In this document: positions 37,512-45,226 of the stretch, piece by piece | Position numbering within the stretch: the first letter of the stretch is position 1 | Layout: every line of letters starts with the position of its first letter | NCBI GenBank assembly: GCA_964574325.1 | Contig: CAZNMY010000006.1 | Span: 42,842 to 106,841 of the forward strand | Direction: 5' to 3' | From: CAMDPA01 sp964574325 | Lineage (GTDB): Bacteria; Pseudomonadota; Alphaproteobacteria; Rhizobiales; Hyphomicrobiaceae | Length of the DNA stretch: 64,000 nt | The notes under the pieces: generated by a model | Databases searched by the model: none | The model's input: the letters and a program-made list of their open reading frames with translations, nothing else | Told to the model about the DNA's origin: nothing | Made by a program: the position numbers and the translations under genes

Positions 37512-38777
37512 ATGATCGCCCATGAGACGGGGGCGCACTGCGGGGAAATGCTCGTGACGAAGTCCGAAAGCGGGGTGTTGGCCACACCCGTGGCCGTGTC
37601 GGTTGCCCGCGGTCTGCGCGACTTCGCCGACGGATTCGGCGCAGTGCTGTTGCCGGTCTACCTCACCGCCCTCGGCCTCGATGCCGCACAGATCGGCGTA
37701 GCGGCAACGCTGGCGCTGCTCGGCTCGGCCATGTTCACGCTGGGCGTCGGCTGGCTCGGCACGCGCATCGGCGATCGAACGACGCTGTTGGTGGCGTCGG
37801 CGCTGATGGTGGTGACCGGCATCGCACTCGCCGCCTCGAGCCACTATGCGGCGATCCTGCTCGTTTCGCTGTTCGGCACGCTCAATCCGTCCTCCGGCAA
37901 CGCCAGCGTGTTCGTCCCCCCCGAGCACAGCCTGATGGCGAACGGCGCGAAGGCCGAGGATCGAACCCGCATGTTCGCCCGTTACGGTCTGATCGGCGCG
38001 ATGGCCGCCGCTTTCGGCGCGTTGCTGACCGCCGCGCCCGACTATCTCACCACGCTCGGCATGGACCGGCTTTCGGCCCTGCGCGCGATGTTCGTGCTTT
38101 ACGCTGTGATCGGCGTTCTCATCGGCCTCGTCTACGCGCGGACCGCCCAGCCGCCGGTCGCCCCGAATTCCAGCGGCGAGGCCCGCAGCATGCTCGGGCC
38201 ATCCAGGAAGATCGTGTTCAAATTGATGGCGCTGTTCAGCATCGACAGCTTCGCCGGCGGCTTCATCGTGCAGTCGCTGCTCGCGCTCTACCTGTTCCAG
38301 CACTTCGGCATGTCGCTGGCTGGGGCCGGCATGTTCTTCTTCTGGTCGGGCGTGCTGTCCGCGTTCTCACAGCCGATGGCGGCGTGGCTGGCCAAGCGCA
38401 TCGGCCTCGTCAACACGATGGTGTTCACCCACATTCCCGCCAACGTGCTGCTTATCCTGGCCGCGCTGTCGCCGCGGCTCGACGTGGCGCTCGTGCTTCT
38501 GCTGGTGCGCTCGTTCCTGTCGCAGATGGATGTGCCCGCGCGCTCGTCCTACGTGATGGCGGTGGTGACGCCGCCCGAGCGCACGGCGGCAGCGAGTCTG
38601 ACCGCACTGCCGCGCAGCCTCGCCACGGCGGCAGCACCTGCGCTGTCGGGCATGCTGCTCGCCGCCGGTCTCAACGCCTGGCCGCTGATCCTCGGCGGTG
38701 CCCTCAAGATCGTCTACGATCTCCTGCTGCTCTGGATGTTCCGCCACGTGAAGCCGCCGGAGGAGACGGGCAACTGA
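37512..38777 (+). CDS. MFS transporter
   Basis: The 421-residue major facilitator has about 12 membrane segments, an LGTRIGDRT-type loop 2-3 motif near 75-83, and a central cytoplasmic loop around residue 210. Start could be ATG 37512 or ATG 37548, where the membrane part begins soon after. No specific subfamily was recognised; architecture resembles efflux pumps or sugar/acid exporters. It is alone on the plus strand, with the dispersed repeat at 38801 directly after its stop. Confidence 0.85.
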   Translation: MIAHETGAHCGEMLVTKSESGVLATPVAVSVARGLRDFADGFGAVLLPVYLTALGLDAAQIGVAATLALLGSAMFTLGVGWLGTRIGDRTTLLVASALMVVTGIALAASSHYAAILLVSLFGTLNPSSGNASVFVPPEHSLMANGAKAEDRTRMFARYGLIGAMAAAFGALLTAAPDYLTTLGMDRLSALRAMFVLYAVIGVLIGLVYARTAQPPVAPNSSGEARSMLGPSRKIVFKLMALFSIDSFAGGFIVQSLLALYLFQHFGMSLAGAGMFFFWSGVLSAFSQPMAAWLAKRIGLVNTMVFTHIPANVLLILAALSPRLDVALVLLLVRSFLSQMDVPARSSYVMAVVTPPERTAAASLTALPRSLATAAAPALSGMLLAAGLNAWPLILGGALKIVYDLLLLWMFRHVKPPEETGN

Positions 38778-38800
38778 GGTGTGCAGGACGCGGCGCATTC

Positions 38801-38901
38801 CGTAGATTGGGGCGAGCCCTGCGAGGCCCCACATCCACACGGCGTGCCGCGAATTGTTGGGCCGCGGCCCGCAGAAGATGCGGGCCTTGACCCAACCTAC
38901 G
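38801..38901. repeat. Dispersed TTGGGTC palindromic repeat, copy 3
   Basis: From CGTAGATTGGGGC to CCCAACCTACG. It shares the inner GTGCCGCGAATTGTTGGG segment with copy 1 at 11284 (there GTGCCGTCAATCGTTGGG) and the CTTGACCCAACCTACG end. It follows the MFS stop codon by 24 bp. Confidence 0.8.
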
Positions 38902-38911
38902 AAGTCCTTCC

Positions 38912-39046
38912 TCACTTCACTTGCACCAGATTCTGCACCAGCGCGGGCGTGTCGTGCGAGTTCTTGTCGGCCTGCTCGCCGGTCAGCGGCTCCAGCATCG
39001 CGTTGGGCTTCTTCATCGCGCGGGGGAACGCCGCATCCGCCATCAT
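38912..39046 (-). CDS. Possible small protein, 44 residues, or a gene remnant
   Basis: The open frame starts MMADAAFPRAMKKPN and ends LVQNLVQVK. Its composition (acidic and basic residues spread, amphipathic C-terminus) looks protein-like, unlike most shadow frames here, and the frame stays open upstream of the start. There is no clear ribosome-binding site and no recognised family. It ends 11 bp before repeat copy 3, so it could be the tail of a deleted gene. Low confidence. Confidence 0.25.
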   Translation of the reverse strand: MMADAAFPRAMKKPNAMLEPLTGEQADKNSHDTPALVQNLVQVK

Positions 39047-39169
39047 CGCACTGAACGCTTTTCGCGGGGCAGCCGGCCTCTCCGACGGAACGGAGGAACC
39101 GCGACAAGGTATGACGCCGTCTATATAACCGCGCGGGTTTCGCGAAATTCAGTTCACGGGAGAACGCCG

Positions 39170-40093
39170 ATGGAAAGCGACGACCAGCGGTACGTTGGCC
39201 AGCCTGAAGTCGGAATGATCGGCATCGGCCTGATGGGCACGGTGATGTCGGTGAGGTTGATCGCGGCGGGCTTCGCCGTCACCGGCTTCGATCCGCGACC
39301 CGAGGCGCGATCCGGCCTCGCCGCGATCGGCGGCACGCCGGTCGAAAGCCTCGCCGATCTGGCCCGCCGCTGCGACCGCGCGGTGATCTCCGTGTTCGAC
39401 ACCGCCCAGGTCGAAGACGTGATCGAAGGCCCCGATGGCGTGCTGTCTGTGCCCGAGGGCGAGCGCCGCTTGCGCGTCGTCGTCAATACCGCCACTTGCG
39501 AGCCCGATCGCATCGCGGCGCTGGCCGAAAGGGCGCAGGCGCGCGGCCTGCACTTCATCGAGCTGCCGATCTCCGGCACCAGCCAGCAGGTCGCGCAGGG
39601 CGACGGTGTCGGCCTCGTCGCTGGAGAGCGAGAGGTTGCCGATGCGTCCGCCGACATCATCGGCGCGATCTGCCCGCGCACCTATTTCATGGGCGCGTTC
39701 GGAAACGGCGCGAAGACCAAGCTCGCCATCAACCTCGTGCTCGGCCTCAATCGTGCAGCGCTCGCCGAAGGTCTGACGTTCGCCGGCCGGATCGGTCTGC
39801 CGCTCGACGCCTTCATCGAAGCGGCCAGGGGGTCAGCTGCCTACTCCCAGATCATGGACGTGAAGGGCCCCAAGATGATCGCGCGGGATTTCACGCCGCA
39901 TGGGAAGGTCGGCCAGTCGCTCAAGGATTTCGGGTTGATCCTCGATGCGGCCACCACGCGCGGCCAAGCGCTGCCGTTGACTAACGTCTATGCCGATCTC
40001 ATGCAGGGCTGCGTCGATGCGGGCGAAGCCGAGCTCGACAACAGCGCCATCATCAAGGAAATTGCGCGGCGCAAGGTGAAGGCCGGCGAATGA
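39170..40093 (+). CDS. Beta-hydroxyacid dehydrogenase family oxidoreductase (HIBADH/GarR type)
   Basis: The 307-residue NAD(P)-dependent enzyme has the nucleotide motif VGMIGIGLMGTVMS at about 14-27, the substrate loop ELPISGTSQQVAQGDG near 141-156, and the catalytic Lys in GNGAKTKLAINL near 187. The family covers 3-hydroxyisobutyrate dehydrogenase, tartronate-semialdehyde reductase and 6-phosphogluconate-like enzymes. GGGAGAA lies about 5 nt before ATG 39170. Its stop overlaps the next gene's start (ATGA), so the two are translationally coupled; the partner is an efflux pump, an unusual pairing. The substrate is a small beta-hydroxy acid. Confidence 0.9.
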   Translation: MESDDQRYVGQPEVGMIGIGLMGTVMSVRLIAAGFAVTGFDPRPEARSGLAAIGGTPVESLADLARRCDRAVISVFDTAQVEDVIEGPDGVLSVPEGERRLRVVVNTATCEPDRIAALAERAQARGLHFIELPISGTSQQVAQGDGVGLVAGEREVADASADIIGAICPRTYFMGAFGNGAKTKLAINLVLGLNRAALAEGLTFAGRIGLPLDAFIEAARGSAAYSQIMDVKGPKMIARDFTPHGKVGQSLKDFGLILDAATTRGQALPLTNVYADLMQGCVDAGEAELDNSAIIKEIARRKVKAGE

Positions 40094-41337
40094 CGCTCCC
40101 ACCTTCGCCTGCCGCGACGGCCGAGCCGCGCAAGGCTGCCGTCATCTTTGTTTTGATCACGGTATTCCTGGACGTCCTCGCGCTCGGCATCACGATCCCG
40201 ATCCTGCCCAAGCTCGTCGAAGGCATGCTCGGCGGCGACACCGGTCGCGCAGCCATCGTATTCGGCCTGTTCGGCACGGCCTGGGCGCTGATGCAGTTCC
40301 TGTTCCAGCCCGTGCTCGGCGCGTTGTCGGACCGCTTCGGCCGCCGCCCCGTGATCCTGTTCTCGAACCTGGGGCTCGGCCTCGACTACATCCTGATGGC
40401 GCTCGCGCCCACCTTGGCCTGGTTGTTCGTCGGGCGCGTGATCTCGGGCATCGCAGCCTCCAGCTTTTCTTGCGCGACCGCTTACATCACCGACGTGACG
40501 CCGCCAGAGAAGCGCGCGGAAGCCTACGGCCTGATCGGCGTTGCGTTCGGTGTCGGCTTCGTGATCGGCCCCGCCATCGGCGGACTGCTCGGCACGATCG
40601 ATCCCACTTTGCCGTTGTGGGTCGCTTCGGCCTTCAGTCTGGCCAATGCGGCCTATGGCTACTTCGTCTTGCCGGAATCGCTGCCGCCCGAAAGACGCTC
40701 GGCCTTCAAGTGGATGCGCGCCAGTCCTCTCGGCTCGCTCCGCCTGCTGCGCACTCACCCCGCGCTGTTCGGACTGTCGGGCACGATGTTCCTCTATCAT
40801 CTGGCCCACAACGTCTTCCCGGCGATCTTCGTGCTGCACGCGGGCTACCGCTTCGGCTGGGGCGAAGGCATGGTCGGCCTCGGTCTCGCCGGCTTCGCGG
40901 TGTGCTCGGCGATCGCTCAGGGCCTGCTCATCAAGCCGGTGGTCGGCCGTCTGGGCGAGCGCAATGCACTACTCATCGGAATTGCTATGGGCGTGTCGGG
41001 CTTCGTTCTCCTTGGGGTGGCCGAGACCAGCTTCGTATTCTGGCTCGGCATGCCCGTAATGGCACTGTGGAGCTTCGTCGGCCCCTCGCTGCAGGGAATC
41101 ATGTCGCGGCACGTCGGGGCGTCCGAGCAGGGCCAGCTCCAAGGCGCGAACGGCGCGCTCGCCGGCATCGCCGGATTGATCGGCCCGACGATCTTCACCC
41201 AGCTCTTCGCGGCCGCGATCGCCTATGCGGGGGTCAAGTACGCCGGCGCGCCCTATCTGATGGCGGGCGCGATCCTTCTGGTCGCCGGCCTCATCGCGTG
41301 GCGCGTCACTCGGGGAGTGGACGCCGGCCCTCATTGA
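40090..41337 (+). CDS. TCR/Tet-family MFS transporter
   Basis: The 415-residue permease has 12 membrane segments and the drug-efflux motif GALSDRFGRRPVIL in loop 2-3 (about 77-90), with AYITDVTPPEKRAEAYGLIG in the fourth helix region. This matches TetA-like antiporters. Resistance is not implied: many environmental members export metabolites. It overlaps the dehydrogenase upstream by 4 nt, suggesting joint expression, and converges with the small Cys-rich gene at 41331, the two coding ends overlapping by 7 bp. Confidence 0.88.
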   Translation: MTLPPSPAATAEPRKAAVIFVLITVFLDVLALGITIPILPKLVEGMLGGDTGRAAIVFGLFGTAWALMQFLFQPVLGALSDRFGRRPVILFSNLGLGLDYILMALAPTLAWLFVGRVISGIAASSFSCATAYITDVTPPEKRAEAYGLIGVAFGVGFVIGPAIGGLLGTIDPTLPLWVASAFSLANAAYGYFVLPESLPPERRSAFKWMRASPLGSLRLLRTHPALFGLSGTMFLYHLAHNVFPAIFVLHAGYRFGWGEGMVGLGLAGFAVCSAIAQGLLIKPVVGRLGERNALLIGIAMGVSGFVLLGVAETSFVFWLGMPVMALWSFVGPSLQGIMSRHVGASEQGQLQGANGALAGIAGLIGPTIFTQLFAAAIAYAGVKYAGAPYLMAGAILLVAGLIAWRVTRGVDAGPH

Positions 41338-41672
41338 GCAGGGCGCGCCTCCACGGCCGGCTCACCCGCGCCGATGTTGGGCACAGGCGCCGATTGGTCC
41401 GACCGGGAGTTGAGCCACTGGACGTGTTGAGCCGGCGTCCATTCCGGCGGCACGGCATTCCGGCCGACGTGAGCCTTGCCCTCGAATGTGCACCGCGTCG
41501 TCGGCGGCACACCGCATCGGCCGTAGAGTTGCTTGTGACCGACGCACTGCCCCTTTAGGTCGCGATAGCCCGGGCCGCCGCGGCACGCGCAACCCGCGCA
41601 CTTGTCGGCGAGTGCGGTGCCCGCGCTTGCCGACAAGACCAGTGCAGCGAGTACCACTCTGACGGGCGGCAC
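41331..41672 (-). CDS. Small exported cysteine-rich protein of unknown function
   Basis: The 113-residue product has a signal peptide (about 1-22, ending TALA). The mature part starts DKCAGCACRGGPGYRDLKGQ and contains six cysteines in about 40 residues (CAGCAC, QC, RC, RC), likely forming disulfides or binding metal. The C-terminal third is Pro/Ala-rich and probably disordered. No family was recognised. It follows the cyclase gene by 10 nt on the same strand, so it may be co-transcribed, and its end overlaps the convergent Tet-family gene. Confidence 0.7.
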   Translation of the reverse strand: MPPVRVVLAALVLSASAGTALADKCAGCACRGGPGYRDLKGQCVGHKQLYGRCGVPPTTRCTFEGKAHVGRNAVPPEWTPAQHVQWLNSRSDQSAPVPNIGAGEPAVEARPAQ

Positions 41673-41682
41673 TGCGATCTCC

Positions 41683-42369
41683 TCACATCCCGAAAACAGC
41701 CACTGCGCGGATGGGCGAGCCGGTGCCGCCGCGCCACTTCAGCGGCAGGCCGATGTAGGTGAACGGCCCCTCGCCGATCAGCGTTTCGAGATTGCACAGG
41801 CTTTCCATGTGCGTGATGTCGAGTTCCAGGCATGCCTTGTGGACGAGCGCGTTGACCGTGCCTTCCGGGCCAGGCCGCATGCTGTCGATGCCGAAATGCA
41901 CGACGCCCTGCTTGGCTAGCCATTCCGTCGCCGCGACGTTCACGCCAGAATTGTCGGTGGTGTATTTCGCCGTCGGGAACGTCCGCTCATGATGGCCGGT
42001 GCACAACAGAACCGTGCCGCCCTTCGGCACGGGATGGCCGCACTTCTTCACCGCAGCTTCGAGATCCTGCGGCGTGATTTCCGCACGCGCCGGAATGTGC
42101 CTCAGGTCGATGCAGATGCCTGGAACGATGCACTTCTCGAGCGGATACTCGTTGATCGGCTGGCCCGTCTTGCCGAAGTGGCGGGGCGCGTCCATGTGCG
42201 TGCCGCCGTGGTCGGGCATCGAGAAATACATCACCGAGTTGCCCTGGATGTTGCCCGATTCCGCGAAGGCTTCCTCGTGCGTCTTCCACACGCCGTGGAT
42301 GATCGGCGGCTGCCCCGGATAGGACGGCGTGCGGTGATAGAGTTCGCGGGAAATGTCGACGATGCGCAT
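41683..42369 (-). CDS. Cyclase-family protein (kynurenine formamidase-like)
   Basis: The 228-residue protein has the signature HGGTHMDAPRHF near 54-65, which provides metal-binding His and Asp, plus the C-terminal GEGPFTYIGLPLKW. The family includes bacterial arylformamidase KynB, isatin hydrolase and polyketide cyclases, all zinc- or manganese-dependent hydrolases or isomerases. ATG 42369 is preferred, with GGAG about 9 nt upstream. Without tryptophan genes nearby its substrate is unknown; isatin hydrolase-like hydrolysis of a cyclic amide or ester is plausible. Confidence 0.85.
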   Translation of the reverse strand: MRIVDISRELYHRTPSYPGQPPIIHGVWKTHEEAFAESGNIQGNSVMYFSMPDHGGTHMDAPRHFGKTGQPINEYPLEKCIVPGICIDLRHIPARAEITPQDLEAAVKKCGHPVPKGGTVLLCTGHHERTFPTAKYTTDNSGVNVAATEWLAKQGVVHFGIDSMRPGPEGTVNALVHKACLELDITHMESLCNLETLIGEGPFTYIGLPLKWRGGTGSPIRAVAVFGM

Positions 42370-42401
42370 GGGGCGTGCTCCGGCTGGCCTCAGGATCTGG
42401 C

Positions 42402-42466
42402 CTAGAGCATCATCCGACAAGGCGGAAACGCTGAGGCGAATACCTGGTCGGACAAAGATGCTCTAG
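42402..42466. repeat. CTAGAGCATC-bounded palindrome
   Basis: The 65-bp element has outer arms CTAGAGCATC and GATGCTCTAG and inner arms TCCGAC and GTCGGA. This form is a common intergenic palindrome in Hyphomicrobiales. Degenerate relatives seem to lie at about 42474-42540 and 54224-54290, sharing the word GGCGTTCGCATC. Confidence 0.75.
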
Positions 42467-43021
42467 ATTCACGAGTGTAGGGCAGTTTCATCCGATAAGT
42501 GGTACGCCGATGGCGTTCGCATCCGATCGGATACGGCTCCAGTGGGCCACGTCGCACCTTCCGCGTCAATCGTCGCCACGCCGCCCGTCGCTGCACCGTG
42601 TCGTGGATCACCCGGCTGAACCGGGTGATGACGAACCTCTTTGATGCAACTCACCTATCATGGGTCCCCGGAAGGCGCATCTTCAGCGGGACGAACCGGG
42701 GTCTTCGCCAGAAACTATCGGGCCAGAAACAACCGCGGGACAGACCCCGGATCGGCCGTCCACACCATCAAGGATGCGAGAGCGTCAAGTCGAAGATGAG
42801 ACGTCGGGCTAATCAGGCAGGACGACAGGCACAATTACAGTCGGTCTCGTCTTTTGAAACTCGGGCTCGACCTCAAATCGGCACACGAGTCGCCAAGAAA
42901 TAGCTTTTTGCAATGATTCCATATGCTTGCGCTCCATCTTCGACGGCGCGTTCGGCGCGACATTCGATTGCCATTTCATGCTGACCGTTAATGATATGGC
43001 AACTCTAATTCGCATCGCGAC

Positions 43022-43050
43022 TTGCAATGCGTTACCAAATGGCGTTTAGA
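43022..43050 (+). promoter_or_regulatory. Possible promoter of the candidate small RNA
   Basis: TTGCAA (43022-43027) and TTTAGA (43045-43050) are separated by 17 bp and lie directly before the first stem of the candidate small RNA. The match to sigma-70 consensus is only partial, and an alternative with TTGCCA further upstream exists, so this is a weak call. Confidence 0.35.
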
Positions 43051-43056
43051 TCATTC

Positions 43057-43142
43057 ATACGGTCTCGGTGTTGTCCCCCCCTACCCCAAAACGCACCGAG
43101 ATCGCCAGCCCGCGGCCCTCCCCCCCGGCCGCGGGCTTTTTC
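43057..43142 (+). ncRNA. Candidate small RNA with two C-rich loops
   Basis: From about 43057 the transcript would fold into two stems. Stem 1 pairs TCTCGGTG (43063-43070) with CACCGAGA (43094-43101) around a 23-nt loop rich in C (CCCCCCCTACCCC). Stem 2 is a strong terminator with loop CTCCCCCCC. No coding gene ends before this terminator on the plus strand, so it most likely ends an independent short transcript. C-rich loops of this kind can pair with Shine-Dalgarno sequences, as in alphaproteobacterial anti-SD small RNAs (the alpha-r14 or cuckoo type). Sequence-level family membership is not established. Confidence 0.55.
43107..43142 (+). terminator. Rho-independent terminator
   Basis: Perfect 11-bp stem AGCCCGCGGCC/GGCCGCGGGCT (43107-43117 with 43127-43137), a 9-nt C-rich loop, and TTTTT at 43137-43141. 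It is among the strongest terminators in the window and no protein gene precedes it on this strand. It could also end antisense-to-SDR transcription. Confidence 0.9.
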
Positions 43143-43240
43143 TATTCGAACTCAGCTCGAGTAAGGCGCACTATTTGCTCGAGGCGGCGCACTGGCGCAC
43201 TGGCGCCGGGCCGCGATGCAGCCTCGGATCGCGTCGCCTC

Positions 43241-43939
43241 TCAGAACTTCTCGGACCAGGGGCGGACTTCCACTTCCCAGGACCAGGACGAGCGCGGCTG
43301 ACGCAGCACGTGCATGTAGGTCTCCGCGATCGCGTCGGGCGACAGGAGGCTGTCGGGAATCGCGTCCGGGCTTTCGACACGGCCGCGCTGCGGGTTTCGA
43401 ACGCCGCCGTCGATGACGAAGTGCGCGACGTGAATGCCCTGCGGATGCAGTTCCCGCGCCATCGACTGCGCGAGGCCGCGCAAAGCGAATTTGCCCATCG
43501 CGAAAGGCGCGGATTGCGGATAGCCCTTCACGCCTGCAGAAGCGCCGGTGAACATTATGGTCCCGGAATTTCGCGGCAACATCCGGCGCGCGGCCTCGCG
43601 TCCGACGAGAAACGCACCGAAAGCCGTGACCTCGAGCACGCGGGCGACCTCGGCCGGATCGAGCTCGGCGACAGGGCCTTTGACGCGGTGCGCCGCGTTG
43701 TAGAGCGCGACGTCGAGCGGGCCATGCGCGCGTTCGGCCTCATCGAATGCGGCGGCGACCGCGTCCGGCTTCGTGGCGTCGGCCGACAGGACGAGTGCAC
43801 CGGTCTCGGCGGCGAGGGCAGCGAGTTTGTCGGTCTTGCGGGCCACGAGCGCGACCTTGCCGCCATCCTTCACCAAGGCACGGGCGAACGAGGCGCTGAT
43901 GCCGGAGCCGGCGCCGAAGATCAGGGCGTTGAGCGACAA
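43241..43939 (-). CDS. SDR-family oxidoreductase with Phe in place of catalytic Tyr
   Basis: The 232-residue short-chain dehydrogenase has the cofactor motif FGAGSGISASFA at about 8-19 and Ser in FTGASAG. The usual Y-x-x-x-K motif reads FAMGK (in SAPFAMGKFALRG, about 152-164), so the proton-donor tyrosine is replaced by Phe while Lys remains. Members with this change and the closing ARELHPQGIHVAHFVIDGG form a recurring subgroup whose activity is unclear. Translation starts at TTG 43939, with AAGGAA a few nt upstream. It is divergent from the AAA+ ATPase and shares a 63-bp intergenic region with a long dyad. Confidence 0.82.
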   Translation of the reverse strand: MSLNALIFGAGSGISASFARALVKDGGKVALVARKTDKLAALAAETGALVLSADATKPDAVAAAFDEAERAHGPLDVALYNAAHRVKGPVAELDPAEVARVLEVTAFGAFLVGREAARRMLPRNSGTIMFTGASAGVKGYPQSAPFAMGKFALRGLAQSMARELHPQGIHVAHFVIDGGVRNPQRGRVESPDAIPDSLLSPDAIAETYMHVLRQPRSSWSWEVEVRPWSEKF

Positions 43940-43971
43940 TTGCCTGTTCCTTGACTTCGAAATGGAGTGGA

Positions 43972-44011
43972 GTTATCCGTTTATAGCGAGATCTTCCTAT
44001 AAATGGATAAC
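43972..44011. promoter_or_regulatory. 15-bp inverted repeat overlapping the ATPase start codon
   Basis: GTTATCCGTTTATAG (43972-43986) and CTATAAATGGATAAC (43997-44011) are inverted repeats with one mismatch and a 10-bp spacer. The ATPase ATG (44003) lies inside the right arm. It occupies most of the 63-bp region between two divergent genes, so it is a strong operator candidate, or an RNA hairpin that hides the start codon. The binding protein is unknown; autoregulation by the ATPase, which ends in a winged-helix-like region, is possible. Confidence 0.6.
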
Positions 44012-45208
44012 TTCAACATGGATCCGGTCCGCAACCCGTACGCGCCGGGAGCCGGAAATCCTCCCCCAGAGCTCGCCGGAAGGCAAGAGATACTGGACTT
44101 GGCGAGAACAAGCATACTTCGAACCGAGCAGAGCCGTCCAACCCAGAGCATGATCCTCGTCGGATTGCGCGGCGTCGGTAAAACCGTGCTGCTCAATCGC
44201 ATCGATCAGATTGCGCAGGAAAATCATTTTCACTCGATCTATATCGAAGCGCACGAAGGCAAGCGTCTGGTGGAACTCGTCGTCCCGGGTCTGCGCTCCG
44301 TTCTCTACAGGCTGAGCACCGTGGAGAAGGCGAAGGAGAACGCAAGGCGAGGACTTCGCGTTCTAAAGGGATTCCTTGGTTCACTGAAGATATCGGTAGA
44401 GGGTGTCGATGTCGGAATCGATCCGGAGACCGGCACCGCAGATTCGGGAGATCTCGAGGCCGATCTGCCCGAGCTGATGCTGAGCGTGGGGATGGCCGCG
44501 AAAGCAGCCGGCCGGCCGCTGATCATTCTGATCGACGAACTGCAATACTTGTCCGAAAAGGAATTCAGCGCGTTGATCATGGCCGTCCACCGGCTGAACC
44601 AGAAACAACTCCCAGTGCTGATGGTCGGTGCAGGATTGCCGCAGATCCTCGGGCTGGCGGGAAGCTCCAAATCCTACGCAGAGCGGCTGTTCAAATATCC
44701 CAGTGTCGGGGCACTGGACGAGGAAGATGCGATCGTAGCGCTGGTCAATCCGGCCCGAGACGAAGGGGTGGAGTTCCAGACCGAGGCGGTGCAAAAAATC
44801 CTGAAGGTTACTCAGCGTTATCCGTACTTCCTCCAGCAGTGGGCGTATGAAGCCTGGAACGCCGCACCTCGACCGTCGATCGACGGCAAGACCGTCGACC
44901 TCGCGAACGCGGCCGCTATCCAGGAACTCGATGCCAGCTTTTTCAAAGTCCGCTTCGACCGGTGCACGCCATCCGAAAAGCAATACATGCGTGCGCTCGC
45001 CGAGCTTGGTCCGGGAACGCAGCGATCCGGTGATATCGCCGAGGTTCTCGGGGTCAAGTCGACGTCGGTCGCACCGACCCGTAACGGGTTGATTAAGAAG
45101 GGCATGATCTATTCGCCTTCTCACGGAGATACGACGTTCACAGTTCCCCTGTTCGACGAGTACATGCGGCGCGCAATGCCCAAGTTCCAGTCGAAGGCGC
45201 AGAAGTAG
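44003..45208 (+). CDS. AAA+/STAND-like ATPase with C-terminal winged-helix region
   Basis: The 401-residue protein has Walker A GLRGVGKTVLLNR (near 54-66) and Walker B LIILIDELQYL (near 170-180). The order and spacing resemble Orc1/Cdc6-like and MoxR-independent AAA+ proteins. The last 100 residues (SEKQYMRALAELGPGTQRSGDIAEVLG onwards) look like a winged helix with a recognition helix. The opening DNFNMDPVRNPYAPG is typical of Orc-like ATPases of mobile elements and bacteria. No ribosome-binding site is obvious and the ATG lies in a dyad. It is 18 bp upstream of an AarF/UbiB gene. A regulatory or DNA-binding role is inferred; the target is unknown. Base composition is slightly more A+T-rich than neighbours. 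Confidence 0.75.
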   Translation: MDNFNMDPVRNPYAPGAGNPPPELAGRQEILDLARTSILRTEQSRPTQSMILVGLRGVGKTVLLNRIDQIAQENHFHSIYIEAHEGKRLVELVVPGLRSVLYRLSTVEKAKENARRGLRVLKGFLGSLKISVEGVDVGIDPETGTADSGDLEADLPELMLSVGMAAKAAGRPLIILIDELQYLSEKEFSALIMAVHRLNQKQLPVLMVGAGLPQILGLAGSSKSYAERLFKYPSVGALDEEDAIVALVNPARDEGVEFQTEAVQKILKVTQRYPYFLQQWAYEAWNAAPRPSIDGKTVDLANAAAIQELDASFFKVRFDRCTPSEKQYMRALAELGPGTQRSGDIAEVLGVKSTSVAPTRNGLIKKGMIYSPSHGDTTFTVPLFDEYMRRAMPKFQSKAQK

Positions 45209-45226
45209 AACGGGCCTCATTCACGA

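Larger units (their letters stand above)
38778..39169. other. Intergenic region with repeat and a small open frame
   Basis: The 392-bp gap holds the dispersed repeat copy 3 (38801-38901), a small minus-strand open frame (38912-39046) and the promoter region of the dehydrogenase at 39170, including TATATAA near 39122. No other feature is recognised. Confidence 0.5.
42370..43240. other. Long gene-poor region holding repeats and a candidate small RNA
   Basis: This 871-bp gap has no credible protein gene; the open frames on both strands are shadow-like. It contains the CTAGAGC palindrome (42402-42466), a degenerate repeat near 42474-42540 ending GGCGTTCGCATC, an A+T-rich promoter-like segment at about 42960-43060, and the candidate small RNA at 43057-43142. 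A 22-bp GC-rich word at 43194-43215 recurs at 52375-52396. Confidence 0.6.

Noticed and set aside
42499..42903. 134-codon plus-strand frame in the long intergenic region
   Set aside because: No ribosome-binding site, no domain, and it crosses the decayed repeat; too weak to call.
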